From positions 62,001 to 126,000 of the forward strand of contig JANBPK010000859.1 in NCBI GenBank assembly GCA_027579435.1: a stretch of 64,000 bases of DNA, in the 5' to 3' direction. Source of the DNA: Candolleomyces eurysporus (Eukaryota > Basidiomycota > Agaricomycetes > Agaricales > Psathyrellaceae). Each line of letters begins with the position of its first letter. The stretch's first letter is position 1. This document shows, piece after piece, positions 1 to 12,060 of the stretch. A program made the position numbers and the translations under genes. Under the pieces are notes generated by a model that worked only from the letters and a program-made list of their open reading frames with translations, searched no databases and was not told the origin of the DNA.

Positions 1-2795
1 CTTGTCCGGCGATGTCCTGTGAAGCATTCAGCATAAGTACTCTCAAGTTGCGCGAGATCTAAAGAAGGACGAACTGCACGGCGAAGTGAAAATAATCCAC
101 AATGTCCTCAACAATGTACTCGGGAAGACACCTAAATGCCATAGGAACTTCGTTAGGAAGAGGTAGCCTAAATCAGCAAGTTAGAATGATATCGCAACCA
201 ACGGAGGTTCTTGGATACTTGCTCAACTATGGGGTTAGGATGCTTCCTCTGAGGATCGGCCTGTCGAATCAACCACGCTGACAAAAAGTTCGTGAAGTTG
301 ATGGAACGATTCAACAGCTCGGGCTCCATCAGTCCAGCTTCGAAAGTCAGCTGCTGCATCCGAATCTTTGCCTCTTCGACCTGACCAAGGCGTTAAGGAG
401 CGAAAGGGAACGCTGAACTTCAAAAGACACACCTTGACGTGCTTTATGGCAGCCTCAACGTGAGCCTGCAAGGGAGACTAATTCCACCGTATAATTAGTC
501 GTCAACTCAATGGAATAAGATCGTATACATACCCCCATCCAAGATCCATCACCTTGTAGGTATTCAAGATGGCGCCTGACATCGTCCATCTCCTTATGTG
601 TGTTGTTAAACGTATCGATCGTCTTCAAGTAGCCGTAGTGCGCCATAGCAATCGTCAGGAAGAAAATATTCGAAACGAACTTGGGGGCTTCAGTCGGTTT
701 ATTCTGTTTAGCCCATCTGGTAGCCTCCTCGGAAGTAGCACTGATGCGAGTCTCCTCTCCAAGTTCGATTCGCTTAGAATGGGCGTAGAAGTATGGATCG
801 ATACGGTCGATCTAACGTGAAGCAGTCAGTCAATGTGGGAAGAACAATATCTTTGACGAAGCTATTCACCTTGGAAAAGTTGACATCCATAAACGGTTCT
901 GAGAATCTCAGTAACACACTTTGCAGATTCAACATGAAGCTATCAGAGGCCACGGTGTCGGGATCGACCTGCATACCAGCTCGCTTTCCATTCAGGCGAA
1001 TGACGCGAGCAAAGTATTGCAAGACGGCTTCACGAGAAGCAGGGCCTGCTCGCACGAGAGCGTCGAAGATCTTGAACAAAGACGACTGCAACGACTTCAA
1101 CGTCCCTCGCAGAGTCGCAAACGAGGAATCAATGTCTTCTCGAGAACGTTTCTCGGGTTCGGTGAAATAGGACTTGGAGATCGCCGGCTACGGAACGAAG
1201 GTTCAGACAAACGAACGAACCCAAAAAAAAGGCAGGAGTATTTCACTCACCCATTCTCTACCAAACAGACCCAACCGACAAAGGGGTCCCATTAGAGAAA
1301 CACTCTCAAACGTTCGAGCAGTGGCATCCATCGGAATCCACTCATCCAACCTTGTGATCATAGCCGCTATAGATTTGACAGAAACCAACGCTTCCAGACC
1401 ACCGATGACGCCTCTCCATCCCGCGTCAGCTCCTGCAAGCCCATCTGTCCTGAATAACGATTCATGAGAAAGTAAGCCCCTGACCACAGGGCCAAGGATA
1501 GCGTCGATCTCATTATCTGGCTCGAACCCGCGAGCCAGGTCAAACAGGAATTGCTCGATTTCGGTAGGCAATAGTGTGGTTGGGCTAGTAGTAGGACTCG
1601 AGAACAATGGTGTTGAGAGGGTAGAGAGGGAGAGTAAAGTCTTGATCAACTCTGACGGGCCGAGGTCCTGACTGTATTTTTTAAGTACAATCAAACGTGG
1701 TGGTAAGGAATATGAAGGGCACTTACCGCGGTGGCTGCGGGAACCTCTCGGGTTCTTGAAGTATAAGCCCAGCATAGCTGATAATAAGCTCCTTCATCTT
1801 TTTGAGTTTGTCGTCAGCATTTTGCATGTCCATAGGCGGGATATTCTAATATGATTGGGCGCGGGAGTCAGGAGCTTTGTATTAGAAGATCAAAGTTAAG
1901 CTTCACCTTCTTCCCAAGTGCCGTTCTTGTCGCGTTTATCCGCTTCCAAGCCCCGACCAAATATTCAAACACTGACTGCCCTGCTGGGAGAGAAACGAGC
2001 ACTGGAAGATAGTCGAGATCGTCACTGTAAAAGGATGTGCGGGGCGCAGGTTACTTCAACATCCCCCAGCAGCGTCATAAAGAGACATGCCTCATTTCCA
2101 AAGGATCGAGTTTGAGCCGGGAAATCAAGAGTTTATCGACGAGTTCGATGGAGAGTTTTTCGGGGACTGTACGGAAGATGCAAACCATCACCAATCGAAC
2201 ACGAGGATCCCGCAAACGACATAGTCATTGCCTCACCATTACCATTTTCCGAGGCTAGATCTTGGGCCAATGATTTTAGCCAAACGATGTCATGGCCACT
2301 CTCCTCTGCCACTTCTTTCTGTAAATTATAGATAGATAAAAGTTCAAGAAACGCTATAATACGAAAGGCAGACCGACGCACGCTCAGAGTAACCTTCAAA
2401 ACATCCTGAACAGCCTGATGCTCCCAAACTGGCAAATTCAATGGCACAGCAGCCTTCCTCTTGAGAGGTCGTGCCACAACAGGTGGTGGAGCTGGTCGCA
2501 AAGACGCTCGAGGCGTTGGCCTCGGGATCGGTTTTGGGTTAGGAGGAAGAGGCGCAGGAGATGGGGAGGGCGCTACGTTTTTGCTCGGTGTGGCCGCTGG
2601 TTGAGGAGTCAATGCTCCAGGGCCTGAGGGCGATTGAAGCTTTGCTAGACGCTTCAGACGGATCTGTGGTGTATATACATAGAAGAGGTTTGGCGGCTTG
2701 TTAGGAGAGATCCAGGGATACGATTTCGAGAAACATACGCGTTCAGCATCGTCCTGCGGTGTAGGTTCAGGTACTGGGTTATTAGTGTCGCTCAT
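1..2795 (-). CDS. ufd2: Ubiquitin conjugation factor E4 (Ufd2), copy 1, partial at window edge
   Basis: E4-type ubiquitin ligase that extends ubiquitin chains on substrates of the Cdc48/p97 degradation route, in cytosol and nucleus. The start codon is at 2795, beginning [19 protein letters not shown] Pro/Ala-rich N-terminal linker follows, then pieces of the Ufd2 helical core ([40 protein letters not shown]), split by short introns. The window edge cuts the gene inside the core, so the C-terminal U-box lies outside. It is closely related to the complete copy at 3955-8370 and runs in the same orientation; position 1 aligns with about 5541. Its N-terminal linker is shorter than in copy 2, lacking a Ser/Thr/Pro stretch. 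I saw no stop or frameshift in the visible exons, so it may be a working paralogue. Whether it keeps a U-box cannot be told here. Confidence 0.85.
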
Positions 2796-3059
2796 TGTGA
2801 TTCGTAGATTATGGCAACTTCAGAAAAGAGCCAGAATCGTGAAGATGGAATAGTGTGATGTCGTCAGAAACTGAGGAAGACAAAGGGCAAGGAGAAGAGG
2901 CAGGCGCTTAATATAGGACAAAGACGCCTCAATGCACACCTCATCCCGGGGCCACCCCCGAAACGGGAATTGGCCGTGCAACCGCCGGAGCATGTATACT
3001 ACACGTTACAAGAGAACGGTCAGCTTTCTGAATTCAGAGTCAGGGCCGCCTGAACTCGC

Positions 3060-3836
3060 AGGTTAGGACGACGCGGAGGCAGATGCGGATGCCACAGGCT
3101 TCTCTACGTTGAGAGACGCACCGGAAGCCTTTGCATTGGCATTCTTCACTGTATCACCGGCACTAGCGAACGAGGGAAGAGCGGGACTGTACAACATAGC
3201 GGCAGAATTCTGCTGAGAGGTATTTGTAAGGCTGCCGTGTTTCTGCAGTCTCACTGGTCAGCCCGAAAACTTGATAAGACCGGTGTATATTCTTCCGAAA
3301 GGGACGACTAGACGACGAGGCACAATGATATGGCAAGGAAGAGAGAGAGAGACGCGTCTGACAAGCGATGAAAGGAAAATATTGATGAACGCGCCCGTCA
3401 CGTGAGTCGAAAAGATGAGATAATTAATTGATTAACCTGACCATCCTGAAGTATTGCAGCTGTGTTCTGCAAATTTTCTTTCTGTATGTCCGAATAAATG
3501 AGGGAACAAAGAAGGGTTGAATTCGAGGAGTAAGGGGCGGCAACGAACACGATAGCAGAGAAGCCGGGGAAAGGATTTACACCACACTTGATGGACGAGA
3601 ACAGCACCTTGCAGTTGCCCTGAGCACAGACGAAGGTCGATTTGGACTAGAGCTTGTCAGTCACCGCACAGTGCCCTCCTTCTCAAAATGAATCTCCAGT
3701 CGGACGTTGGGACCCTGCCCAGGTCTTACGGCGACATGAATTCGGCAGAAGGGACTTCATAGCCGTCCCTTGACGAAATTAGCGCCGGACATAAAGCAAA
3801 ATACTATCGGGGGTGACCCCTACTGCTTTTGGGCAT
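3060..3836 (-). pseudogene. Truncated AN1 zinc-finger gene remnant
   Basis: This is a damaged copy of the middle of the AN1 gene at 9189-10511. Matching parts are the linker before the second finger (PGQGPNVRLEIHFEKE), part of the second AN1 finger, and the Ala/Ser-rich tail. The 5' exon with the first finger is absent: homology stops at about 3836, next to the 3' flank of UFD2 copy 2. The last exons are absent too. Inside the second finger region the frame is shifted and a Gln codon has become TAG. It lies between the two UFD2 copies and looks like the broken edge of a tandem duplication. I infer that it makes no functional protein. Confidence 0.75.
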
Positions 3837-3954
3837 CCTATCGACATACCCGTTCATTTCCTTTGACTTCAAATTCGTGTCAATCAAGAACAACATGAAT
3901 GAATTGATGTTTACAATGCTAGACTTGTGTGCCGTGTCCGTGATGAGTTCTAGT

Positions 3955-6900
3955 TTAGTCTGTATCTACCTGCATCTTCTTTTCCCTTCTCTCTTTCAAG
4001 AAAGTGTCGATTTGGGCCTTGAGCTCGGGTTCTGAGAAAACGTCATCCAATTAAAAATCATTATAAATTCGGAGGCAGGGAAGCTGCTACTTACGAGGAA
4101 TAACCTCTTCAATCGTGAGAGGTGCTCGGTTGAAGGGGTCCTTGGAATCTGAGAGGAGGTGGGACTTGATCGTCGACCTGTCGAGAATCGCTCGCGATGA
4201 AGGCAGCATAACTGGGTCCTTCATCACAGTGAACATCAAAGAATCTATTCAGGTCACCCGCAGTCAGAAAAACCGTCCACGCAATCAGAAATACCTGGGG
4301 ACTTACCCAAGTATTCTTCCGGCACTTCACCCAAATCTTCCTCCGCTTGCAGAGACGCCTTCTCTTCCTCCACCCTCGCCACAAACGCCTTGAGAACATC
4401 GATCTCCGTCTGCGTCTTGATCCCTCTCCTCAACGCAATGTCAGCCGCCCTGTCAAACAACTCCTTGGTGTAACTCCTTCCATCCCCAGCGACAGCCTGA
4501 ACAAACTTCTCCTGGTCGCTCAAATTCAAAAACACTTGCAAGATATTCCCAAGCAGTTCTTTCGGGTTGAACTTGAGCTTCTCGGGTTCCCTGACTTTGA
4601 GATCTTGGCACTTGGGCCCGACCAACGCCTGTAAATTGTAGTCCAACATGGCAGCCAACCTGTCAACAATTTCAGGCATCATAAAGGGGGCTTTGGTCTC
4701 CGCAGTGAAGACTTTCAGCAGTTCGACTGTCGAGCGACCCAGCGTTGTGTATCCTGAAGCGTGTCGCTCGAGTGAGCGCAAAGTACCCTCTCGCTCTTGT
4801 CGGTACTGGGGTGTTTGTCGGTTCCAAGCTGCTTGGTCGTCCATTTCCACTTGGATGTTGTGGATCTGGGCCAACTCGCCGAGGGACTCGTCCATCAGGT
4901 AGGTCACATCGTTGATCATGAGGTTGACGAATTTGACGAATTTATCGACGTTCCTGCAGAAAGGTCAATCTTTTTCTGGGGAAGAGAACCGGAAAAGAAG
5001 TACTGACTTTGCCTCTTCGTTGAGAGCCGTTCTGTGGGCAGGGTTGTTCCATACAATTTTCAGAACATATGCAATATTCCGCCTTGCGTCTACCAACATG
5101 CCGTCAGCACCATGCTCGCGATGAGCATCCGGCGGCAAGAAATTACGCACTGAATTTGTCGTAGAACTGTGAACTCGCTCCAGTCTGTTCCACCTCTACA
5201 GAATAAGAAGAGGTTAACAGTCCAAACAAGCAACATCAAGCGGCAGCGGCAACACACCAATATAGAAATGCATCAACGCAGGCATAAGGTGCTTCAGCGC
5301 CATTGGGTGGGTATTCAGGAGGTTACCAAGAACCCCGAGCCTCTCCCGACCATAACCCCAAATCGACATGAACAGGACCTACAAACTCATATGAGCCAAC
5401 CACTCGACCCCAATCAATAGAAGGGAGGTAGGCCTTACATCGTTAATTTTCGATTTCAAGAACGGGTTCTTGATGTACCACGTCGAGGTGAGGAACGTCA
5501 AGATGAACAGCAGGAGTTCCGTCTTCCCAGTCAACTCAAACTTGTCCGGTGATGTCCTAGAAACCATTCAGCACAAGTAGTCCCAAAGTGAGAGAGAGAG
5601 ATAGAGAACGAACTGCACGGCGAAGTGGAGATAATCCACAATGTCCTCAACGATGTACTCTGGAAGACACCTGAATGCCATAGGAACTTCCTTGGGAAGA
5701 GGTAGTCTAGACCAGCAAGTTAGACTGATAACGCAGCTAACGGAAGATCTTAGGTACTTACTCAACCATGGGGGCAGGATGCTTTTTCTTAGGATCGGCT
5801 TGTCGAATCAACCACACTGACAGGAAATTCATGAAGTTGATGGACCGAATCAGCAGCTCGGGGTCCATCAGTCCAGCTTCGAAGGCCAGCTGCTGCATCC
5901 GAATCTTCGCCTCTTCGACCTGCCCAAGACGATCAGAAGCGAGTGGAAAGACCGAGAGTGAAGAGACACACCTTGACCAGCTTGATGGCAGCTTCGACAC
6001 GTGCCTGCAGGGGAGACTGATTCCACCATTCAATTAGTCGTCAACACGATGGAATGAGATCGTATACATACCCCCATCCAAGAACCATCACCTTGTAGGT
6101 ACTCAAGATGACGCCTGACATCATCCATCTGCTTATGCGTGTTATTGTACGTATCGATCGTCTTCAGGTAGCCGTAGTGCGCCATAGCGATCGTCAGGAA
6201 GAAGATATTCGAAATAAAATTGGGCGCTTCAGTCGGCTTATTCTGTTCAGCCCACTTGGTCGCCTCCTCGGAAGTAGCCTTGATGCGAGTCTCTTCTCCA
6301 AGTTCGATTCGTTTGGAATGAGCGTAGAAGTACGGATCGATACGGTCGATCTAACGCGAAGCAGTCAGTAAAATGTAGAAATAACATTTCTGACGAAGTA
6401 CTTGCCTTGGAAAAGTTGGCATCCATAAATGGTTCCGAGAATCTCAACAGCACACTTTGCAGATTCAACATGAAGCTATCAGAAGCGACGGTATCAGGGT
6501 CAACCTGCATGCCAGCTCGCTTTCCATTCAGGCGAATGACGTGAGCAAAGTATTGCAAGACGGCTTCACGAGAAGCAGGACTTGCTCGCACTAGGGCGTC
6601 GAAGATCTTGAACAGAGACGACTGCAACGACTTGAGCGTCCCACGGAGAGTCGCAAACGAGGAATCAACGTCCTCTCGAGAACGTTTCTCGGGTTCGGTG
6701 AAATAGGACTTGGAGATCGCCGGCTACACATGCTGATTCAGACAATCTCCGGAATACGAGAAGAAAACTTCGCTCACCCATTCTCGACCGAACAGGCCCA
6801 GCCGACAAAGGGGTCCCATTAGAGAAACGCTCTCGAACGTTACAGCAGTCGCGTCCGTCGGAATCCACTCATCCAACCTGGTGATCATGGCCGCTATAGG

Positions 6901-8370
6901 TTTGACAGAAACCAGCGCTTCCAGACCACCAATGACGCCTCTCCACCCTGCATCAGCTCCAGCGAGTCCATCGGTCCTGAACAAGGATTCATGAGAAAGC
7001 AGGCCCCTGACCACAGGGCCAAGGATAGCGTCGATCTCATTATCTGGCTCAAACCTGCGAGCCAGGTCAAACAGGAATTGCTCAATCTCAGTAGGCAAGA
7101 GTGTGGTTGGGCTGGCATTGGGACTCGAGAATAATGGCGTTGAGAGGGCGGAGAGGGAGAGCAAAGGCTTGATCAACTCTGGCGGGCCAAGGTCCTGACT
7201 GTGTTTTGTAAGTACACCAAACAGCAGTCTTAGGAAGGAGCCAATGAAAGAAGGCCTTACCGCGGTGGCTGCGGGAACATCTCAGGTTCCTGAAGTATAA
7301 GCCCAGCATAGCTGATAATCAGCTCCTTCAGCTTGTCGATTTTGGCAAAGCCGTTTTGCATGTCCATAGGCGGGATATTCTAATGTGATCGTGTGCAGGT
7401 GTCAGGAACATCCTTTTATGTACAAGATCAAATGTCAAGGTCACCTTCTTCCCAAGTGCCGTTCTTGTCGCGTTTGACCGCTTCCAAGCCCCGACCAGAT
7501 ACTCAAACACTGATTGACCTGCTGGGAGAGAAACGAGCACCGGGAGATAATCAAGATCGTCGCTGTAAAGGATGTGCGGGGCCCAGATTAGTCAAACATC
7601 CCGCAGGAGCGTCATAGGAGACGTACCTCATTCCCGAAGGATCGAGCTCAAGCCGGGAAATCAAGAGTTGGTCAATGAGGTCGACGGACAGTTTCTCGGG
7701 GACTGTACGGAAGATGCAAACCATCAGTAATCAAACTCGAGAAAGACCCACAGACGACATAGTCATAGCCTCACCATTGCCATTTTCCGAGGCAAGATCT
7801 TGGGCCAACGATTTCAACCAAACGATATCATGACCACTCTTCTCTGCCACTTCTTTCTGTACATTCACAAAGAAATAAATCTTCAAGAAACGCTAGTAAT
7901 AGAAAGCTCGACGCACGCTGAGAGTAACCTTCAAGATATCCTGAACAGCCTGATGCTCCCAGACCGGAAAGTTCAGCGGTACAGCAGCCTTCCTCTTGAG
8001 AGGTTGTGCCACAACAGGTGGCGGCGTAGGCTGCAGAGACGCTCGAGGCGTTGGCTTTGGGATCGGCTTGGGTTTGGGAGGAGTGGGCGCAGGAGACGGG
8101 GAGGGAACTACGCTTTTGCTCGGTGTAGCCGACCCTGAAGGTACAGGTGAGCTGGTGCTCGGTGAGGCTGTTTGTTGTGGAGTCGCTGCTCCAGAGCTTG
8201 AGGGCGATTGGAGTTTTGCTAGACGCTTCAGACGAATCTATGGTATCGAATGCATCGAAGAGTTTTGGAGGTTGGTTAGAAGAGATCTGGAGACACGATT
8301 TCGAGAAACCTACGCGGTCGGCATCGTCCTGCGGTGTAGGTTCAGGTACTGGGTTGGTATTGTCACTCAT
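3955..8370 (-). CDS. ufd2: Ubiquitin conjugation factor E4 (Ufd2), complete copy 2
   Basis: Complete multi-exon gene for the U-box E4 ligase that elongates ubiquitin chains for Cdc48-linked proteasomal degradation. The start is at 8370 ([16 protein letters not shown]). A Ser/Pro-rich linker leads into the long helical Ufd2 core: [40 protein letters not shown], and [20 protein letters not shown] near the C-terminal end of the core. The U-box is encoded around 4240-4096, with [19 protein letters not shown] and then [20 protein letters not shown], the classic Ufd2 U-box pattern. A last intron (donor at 4094, acceptor before 4032) joins to a short basic tail ending MQVDTD, with TAA at 3955. The gene is divergent from the bL35m gene at 8642. 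Introns are many and short; I did not resolve every boundary. Confidence 0.92.
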
Positions 8371-8641
8371 CGTGATTCTTGGATTATAGTAGCAGCTTCG
8401 AGAGAGAACCAAAATCGTGAAGGGGGTAGCGTTGCTGTCGTCAGAAACTAAGAAAGACAGAGAGAAGAGAGCCCGGCGCTTTATGAACAAGCAAGGGGGA
8501 AATATGATAAAGACGCCTCAGGGCACATGCACGCCTAATTCCGGGGCAAACCCGAAAATGGGAATTTGCTGTGCAACCGCCGGCGAGCGGGGCGGAAATA
8601 TTTCGAGTCGACGTAAACACTTCTTGAGCTCACTCTGCACC
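8371..8641. promoter_or_regulatory. Shared divergent promoter of UFD2 copy 2 and bL35m
   Basis: A 271-bp gap separates the start codons of two divergent genes, so both promoters must lie here. No TATA box or known operator stands out. Part of it (to about 8585) is conserved upstream of UFD2 copy 1, where the bL35m gene itself has been lost. Confidence 0.5.
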
Positions 8642-9001
8642 ATGTTACTGACGCGTCTGGCGACAACATGCCTGCGGGCTTCAGCCTCGAGCACACCGCG
8701 GGCACTCTTCTCAACCACGTCCGTCGCTGAAGCAGGCTACAAGATGAAGTCGCACTCGGGTGCGAAGAAACGGTGGAGGTCGCTGGGCTCAGGGAATGCT
8801 TTCAAACGTGTAAGTACACGTCGAAGCCATTATACAGCTAGTTGGTTGGCTGAATCTTCTTTCTAGGGAAAGGCAGGCCATTCGCATTTGAACGTACACA
8901 AGTCAGCAGAGCGAAAGAATAAACTCAGCGCAACCGCCTACTCGAATCATACACAGACGGTCAACCTGAAGAAGAGGCTGCTGCCATACGGGTCCAACTA
9001 G
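8642..9001 (+). CDS. mrpl35: Mitochondrial ribosomal protein bL35m
   Basis: Component of the mitochondrial large ribosomal subunit. Two exons: 8642-8809 and 8867-9001, joined across a 57-bp intron (donor GTAAGT, acceptor TTCTAG). Exon 1 begins MLLTRLATTCLRASASS, an Arg/Ser/Ala-rich amphipathic start typical of a mitochondrial import signal. It then enters the bL35 signature KMKSHSGAKKRW. Exon 2 continues GKAGHSHLNVHKSAERK and ends VNLKKRLLPYGSN. The total is 100 codons including a stop, normal for the family. It is divergent from UFD2 copy 2 and convergent with the AN1 gene. The segment holding this gene is missing from the first half of the tandem duplication, so only one copy exists in the window. 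Confidence 0.92.
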
Positions 9002-9188
9002 ACATACCTTGTGCGCACAATCCCGTCNTTTTTTGCCTTTCGTTACAATACTCAATTGTCCGTATGATTTCAGCTGATAGCACGCATGATAATATATAAC
9101 TCCTGGGGGTATATCCATCCTAATAAATAATCATCCAAAGCCTACACGAAAGCATTCGGGTCGGGGAAATTCAGTCATCCAGTCCAGG

Positions 9189-10511
9189 TTACATGACGAC
9201 GCAGTCCTTGTCATCCTTCGCCTCCTGCTCTAACCGGGCAAGTGTAACCTTCTCTTCAGCACTCAACAACTACATACTCAGGAATAAGCACCACATTAAT
9301 ATTCGGGAGAAAAGGCACTCACCCCCTTCTCGTTCCTCATCCGCATGGCTTTGAGTCTACTCGCTCGTTCGGCTTTGGCACGTCTATAGAGAGAAGAATT
9401 ATGGATACACAGTGGAATATGATACAGTGAGAGGGAATATGGCCGATGATGGAGAATACATGGTTGGAAATTAGGCAGTAGCGAAGATAGGTCGAGGGAT
9501 GAAGGATTGCACGTTAATTATAGCCGTAGGCCGAATTTCGGGTTCATTATCGAGTTTCAATATGGTAGGTTTCGTCGCAGTCATGGAAGGGGTCGTGTCG
9601 GAGGTCGTATGCGAAACAGCGGTGGCAGGGACGGAAGACGGAGCAGCAACACTAATTGCTTCATGAGCATGTACGCGTTATAAGAACCGAGGACACTTAC
9701 CGGTCAGTTTTCCTGAACACATCAGGACCGCTTGAACCGGCAGGTTTGGCTGCGCTGGAGGATGCAGAGGCAGCTGCGGATGCCACAGACTTCTTTACGC
9801 TGGACACTGCGCCGGAAGCCTTTGCATTGATATTCTTCGCTGCATCACTGGCACTGGCGAACGAGGGAAGAGCAGGACGGAACGGCATAGCAGCTGAATT
9901 CTGCTGAGAGGTATTGCAGTTATGGTCGGAGGGGAAGCGGTGTGCAGGGCAAAATTGCTGTCGGCATGTCTGGAATAAATGGAAAAAAGAAAACAGGTTC
10001 GTTGAGTCCCAGGAACAAGGAATGACAGCGAAAATTATAATTATAGGAGAACGACTGGGGAAAGGGCTTACATCACACCTGATGGGCGAGAATAGCACCT
10101 TCTTGCAGTTGCCCCGAGCACAGACGGGCGTAGACTTGGACTGGAGCTTGCCAGTCAGCACAGTGCACTCCCTCTCGAAATGAATCTCCAGCCGGACGTT
10201 GGGGTCCTGCCCAGGTCGTACGGCGACTGGAATTCGGCAAAATGGACCTAATTAACCGTCAGTCGAGGGAATTAGCGCCCGACATAAAGCAACGCACAAT
10301 CGGGGGCGACCCTGTTGTGTTTGGACTCGTCATAGTCCGGACATGAGTGTGCCTCGACTTTGTAGTGTTCCTGACAGAAAGACTTGTCGCAATGTGGACA
10401 CTTGAATGGTAGAAAGTCAACCAGGCGGCATATGGGGTCCGCACACTGCTTTCCGATGTGCAGCAGCTGGGAATCGGGCTCAGGAGCGGGGGTTGAGGAT
10501 GAGGCGGACAT
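9189..10511 (-). CDS. AN1-type zinc-finger protein (two AN1 fingers)
   Basis: Cytosolic protein of the AN1 zinc-finger family. Fungal members with two fingers are linked to proteasome and Cdc48 stress responses; that role is from family knowledge. Exon 1 starts at 10511 (MSASSSTPAPEPDSQ) and holds the first finger, with CADPICRLVDFLPFKCPHCD and then SFCQEHYKVEAHSC. After an intron (donor GTGCGT), the next exon reads RPGQDPNVRLEIHFEREC. The second finger (GNCKKVLFSPIRCD, then TCRQQFCPAHRFPSDHNC) is split by another intron. An Ala/Ser-rich linker leads to a basic exon RAKAERASRLKAMRMRNEKG and a last exon ending EAKDDKDCVVM, with TAA at 9189-9191. An in-frame upstream start at 10580 exists, but the family N-terminus fits 10511 better. 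A dead partial copy is at 3060-3836. Confidence 0.88.
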
Positions 10512-10773
10512 TGGGAGGTGTATTGGAGAGAGATGTGGACCGTGGCAGCGGGCTGGGCTGGGCTTATAAGAGGCAGCCAAGCACTTACGCGTCCTTGGGC
10601 AGTACTACTACCATGAGTAACGCATCCACAGCTCGATTCCCGGAGAATGTCCTCGAAATGACGTGGCTGTGTTGCTGACTCATCGCATACCATTGCCAAT
10701 GTCATCATGATCAAGCGACTCTCCAGGCACGTGTCCAGTCGCGTCTCTCCTTGAAGTTGCTCTGCGCGTCGAC
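10512..10773. promoter_or_regulatory. Divergent promoter between AN1 gene and phosphoglycerate-mutase-family gene
   Basis: A 262-bp gap between two divergent start codons. It must carry both promoters; no recognisable motif beyond mixed CT/GA tracts was seen. Confidence 0.4.
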
Positions 10774-11957
10774 ATGGTCAAGATCACCTTTGTCAGTCCA
10801 TCTCCATTGTATGCTGCTGAAACTGACAAAGGAGCAGGTCAGGCATGGAGAGTCAGTGGATAACTTGGTATGTCTGCTCACCTTGTGATTTTATCTGTCG
10901 GGATTGAGCAGGTGAAACAGAAGGACGTTTGGGCAGGATGGAAAGACTCGACGTTAAGTAACCATGGTTCGTCAATCTCGCATATTAACCAGAAGAAGTC
11001 GCTCAAATATACCTTATAGGCATGAAAGTACGCGCATATATGCACTCCAAACCCCCAAACAACCTGGCTTTTCATCGCTCCGAAGCTAACAATGTTTTCA
11101 CCAACAGCAAGCAGAAGCACTTGCTCTATCTTTTGCTTCCATACCATTCTCCGCCATCTACACCTCTGACCTCATGAGAGCTCTCAAAACCGCGAAAGCC
11201 ATCCACGCAACTCAACCCTCCCCATCCACAGTTCCTTTACACACTAACGAGCTTTTACGCGAGCAATACTTTGGCGCAGCCGAAGGAAAGAGCTTCAAAA
11301 CCAAGCGAAACAAAGATATGACTCTGGCCGAGCATTTTGCCAGAGGTCTCTTCCCTGCCCTCTACAACAGGACCGAGCGATTTCCCGGTGGAGAGAGCAG
11401 GGATGACGTCGCTACTCGCGCTCAACGCTTTCTGGACGAAGTCCTGATGCCATATGTCTGGCAAGAGGATACCGGGAAAGCCGAGTCCCCCATTCATATC
11501 GTCGTTGTCAGCCATGGGCTTTTCATCCCTGAGCTCATTGTTCTGATGGCCAGGAAAGACGACGCCCACAAGGCCAAAAACGAGGCTGATATTCGGAGCA
11601 ATGCTCGCGGTATGAGGAATACGGCGTGGACGAGGGTCGAATTCGGCTTCCAGGTTCGTCTCGAGAGAACTATCAGGAAAGCCGCAATGGAAACATTAAC
11701 GTGTATGCGGCAGCGCGTTGAGCATCCGAACCCGGGCTCGGACGACTCTGACGTCCAAACTCCAGAGAAGGCTTTGAGGCTCAAGTTTCTCAACGTAAAA
11801 GTTCATCCTCATTTACACAATTTGGTGCGTAACAGGAAAGCCACTGTAAAACATTGAGGCCTGAGTTTCTTGCTCGCAGAAACGTCAAACAGGCGGGATC
11901 TCTCGACTCGCGCATGATCCAGCACAGAAAGATATCCGATCGTTTTTCGCCAAGTGA
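10774..11957 (+). CDS. Histidine phosphatase / phosphoglycerate mutase family protein
   Basis: Member of the histidine phosphatase superfamily, whose members transfer or remove phosphate through a phospho-histidine. Exon 1 (10774-10791) encodes MVKITF. Exon 2 (10838-10867) supplies the catalytic motif VRHGESVDNL. Exon 3 (10921-10966) reads KDVWAGWKDSTLSNH. A long exon from about 11114 runs AEALALSFASIPFSAIYTSD and contains FPGGESRDDVATRAQRFLDE and the second catalytic histidine in HIVVVSHGLFIPE. A final intron (from 11824, acceptor at 11880) joins to LKRQTGGISRLAHDPAQKD and ends IRSFFAK, TGA at 11955-11957. The order of motifs is that of fungal cytosolic phosphoglycerate-mutase-like proteins; the substrate is unknown. 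One small exon uses the less usual donor GTCAGT. Confidence 0.85.
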
Positions 11958-12060
11958 GAGTGGCCTGTTTTACAGGAGGAGGTATTAGAATTATAATTGT
12001 ACAGTAGAATTCACTTTAAACGGGAGAGGAAAACAGGAAGGAAGGGACAATGGGATATGG

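Noticed and set aside
7996..8451. Plus-strand open frame of 151 codons over the UFD2 N-terminus, Gly-rich
   Set aside because: It is the antisense of the Pro/Ser-rich linker exon of UFD2. The Gly/Val-rich composition is what antisense of Pro/Ala/Thr coding gives.
10512..10580. Upstream start at 10,580 for the AN1 gene (23 extra residues)
   Set aside because: The extra residues are His/Pro-rich and unlike the family N-terminus. The start at 10,511 gives the usual spacing before the first zinc finger.
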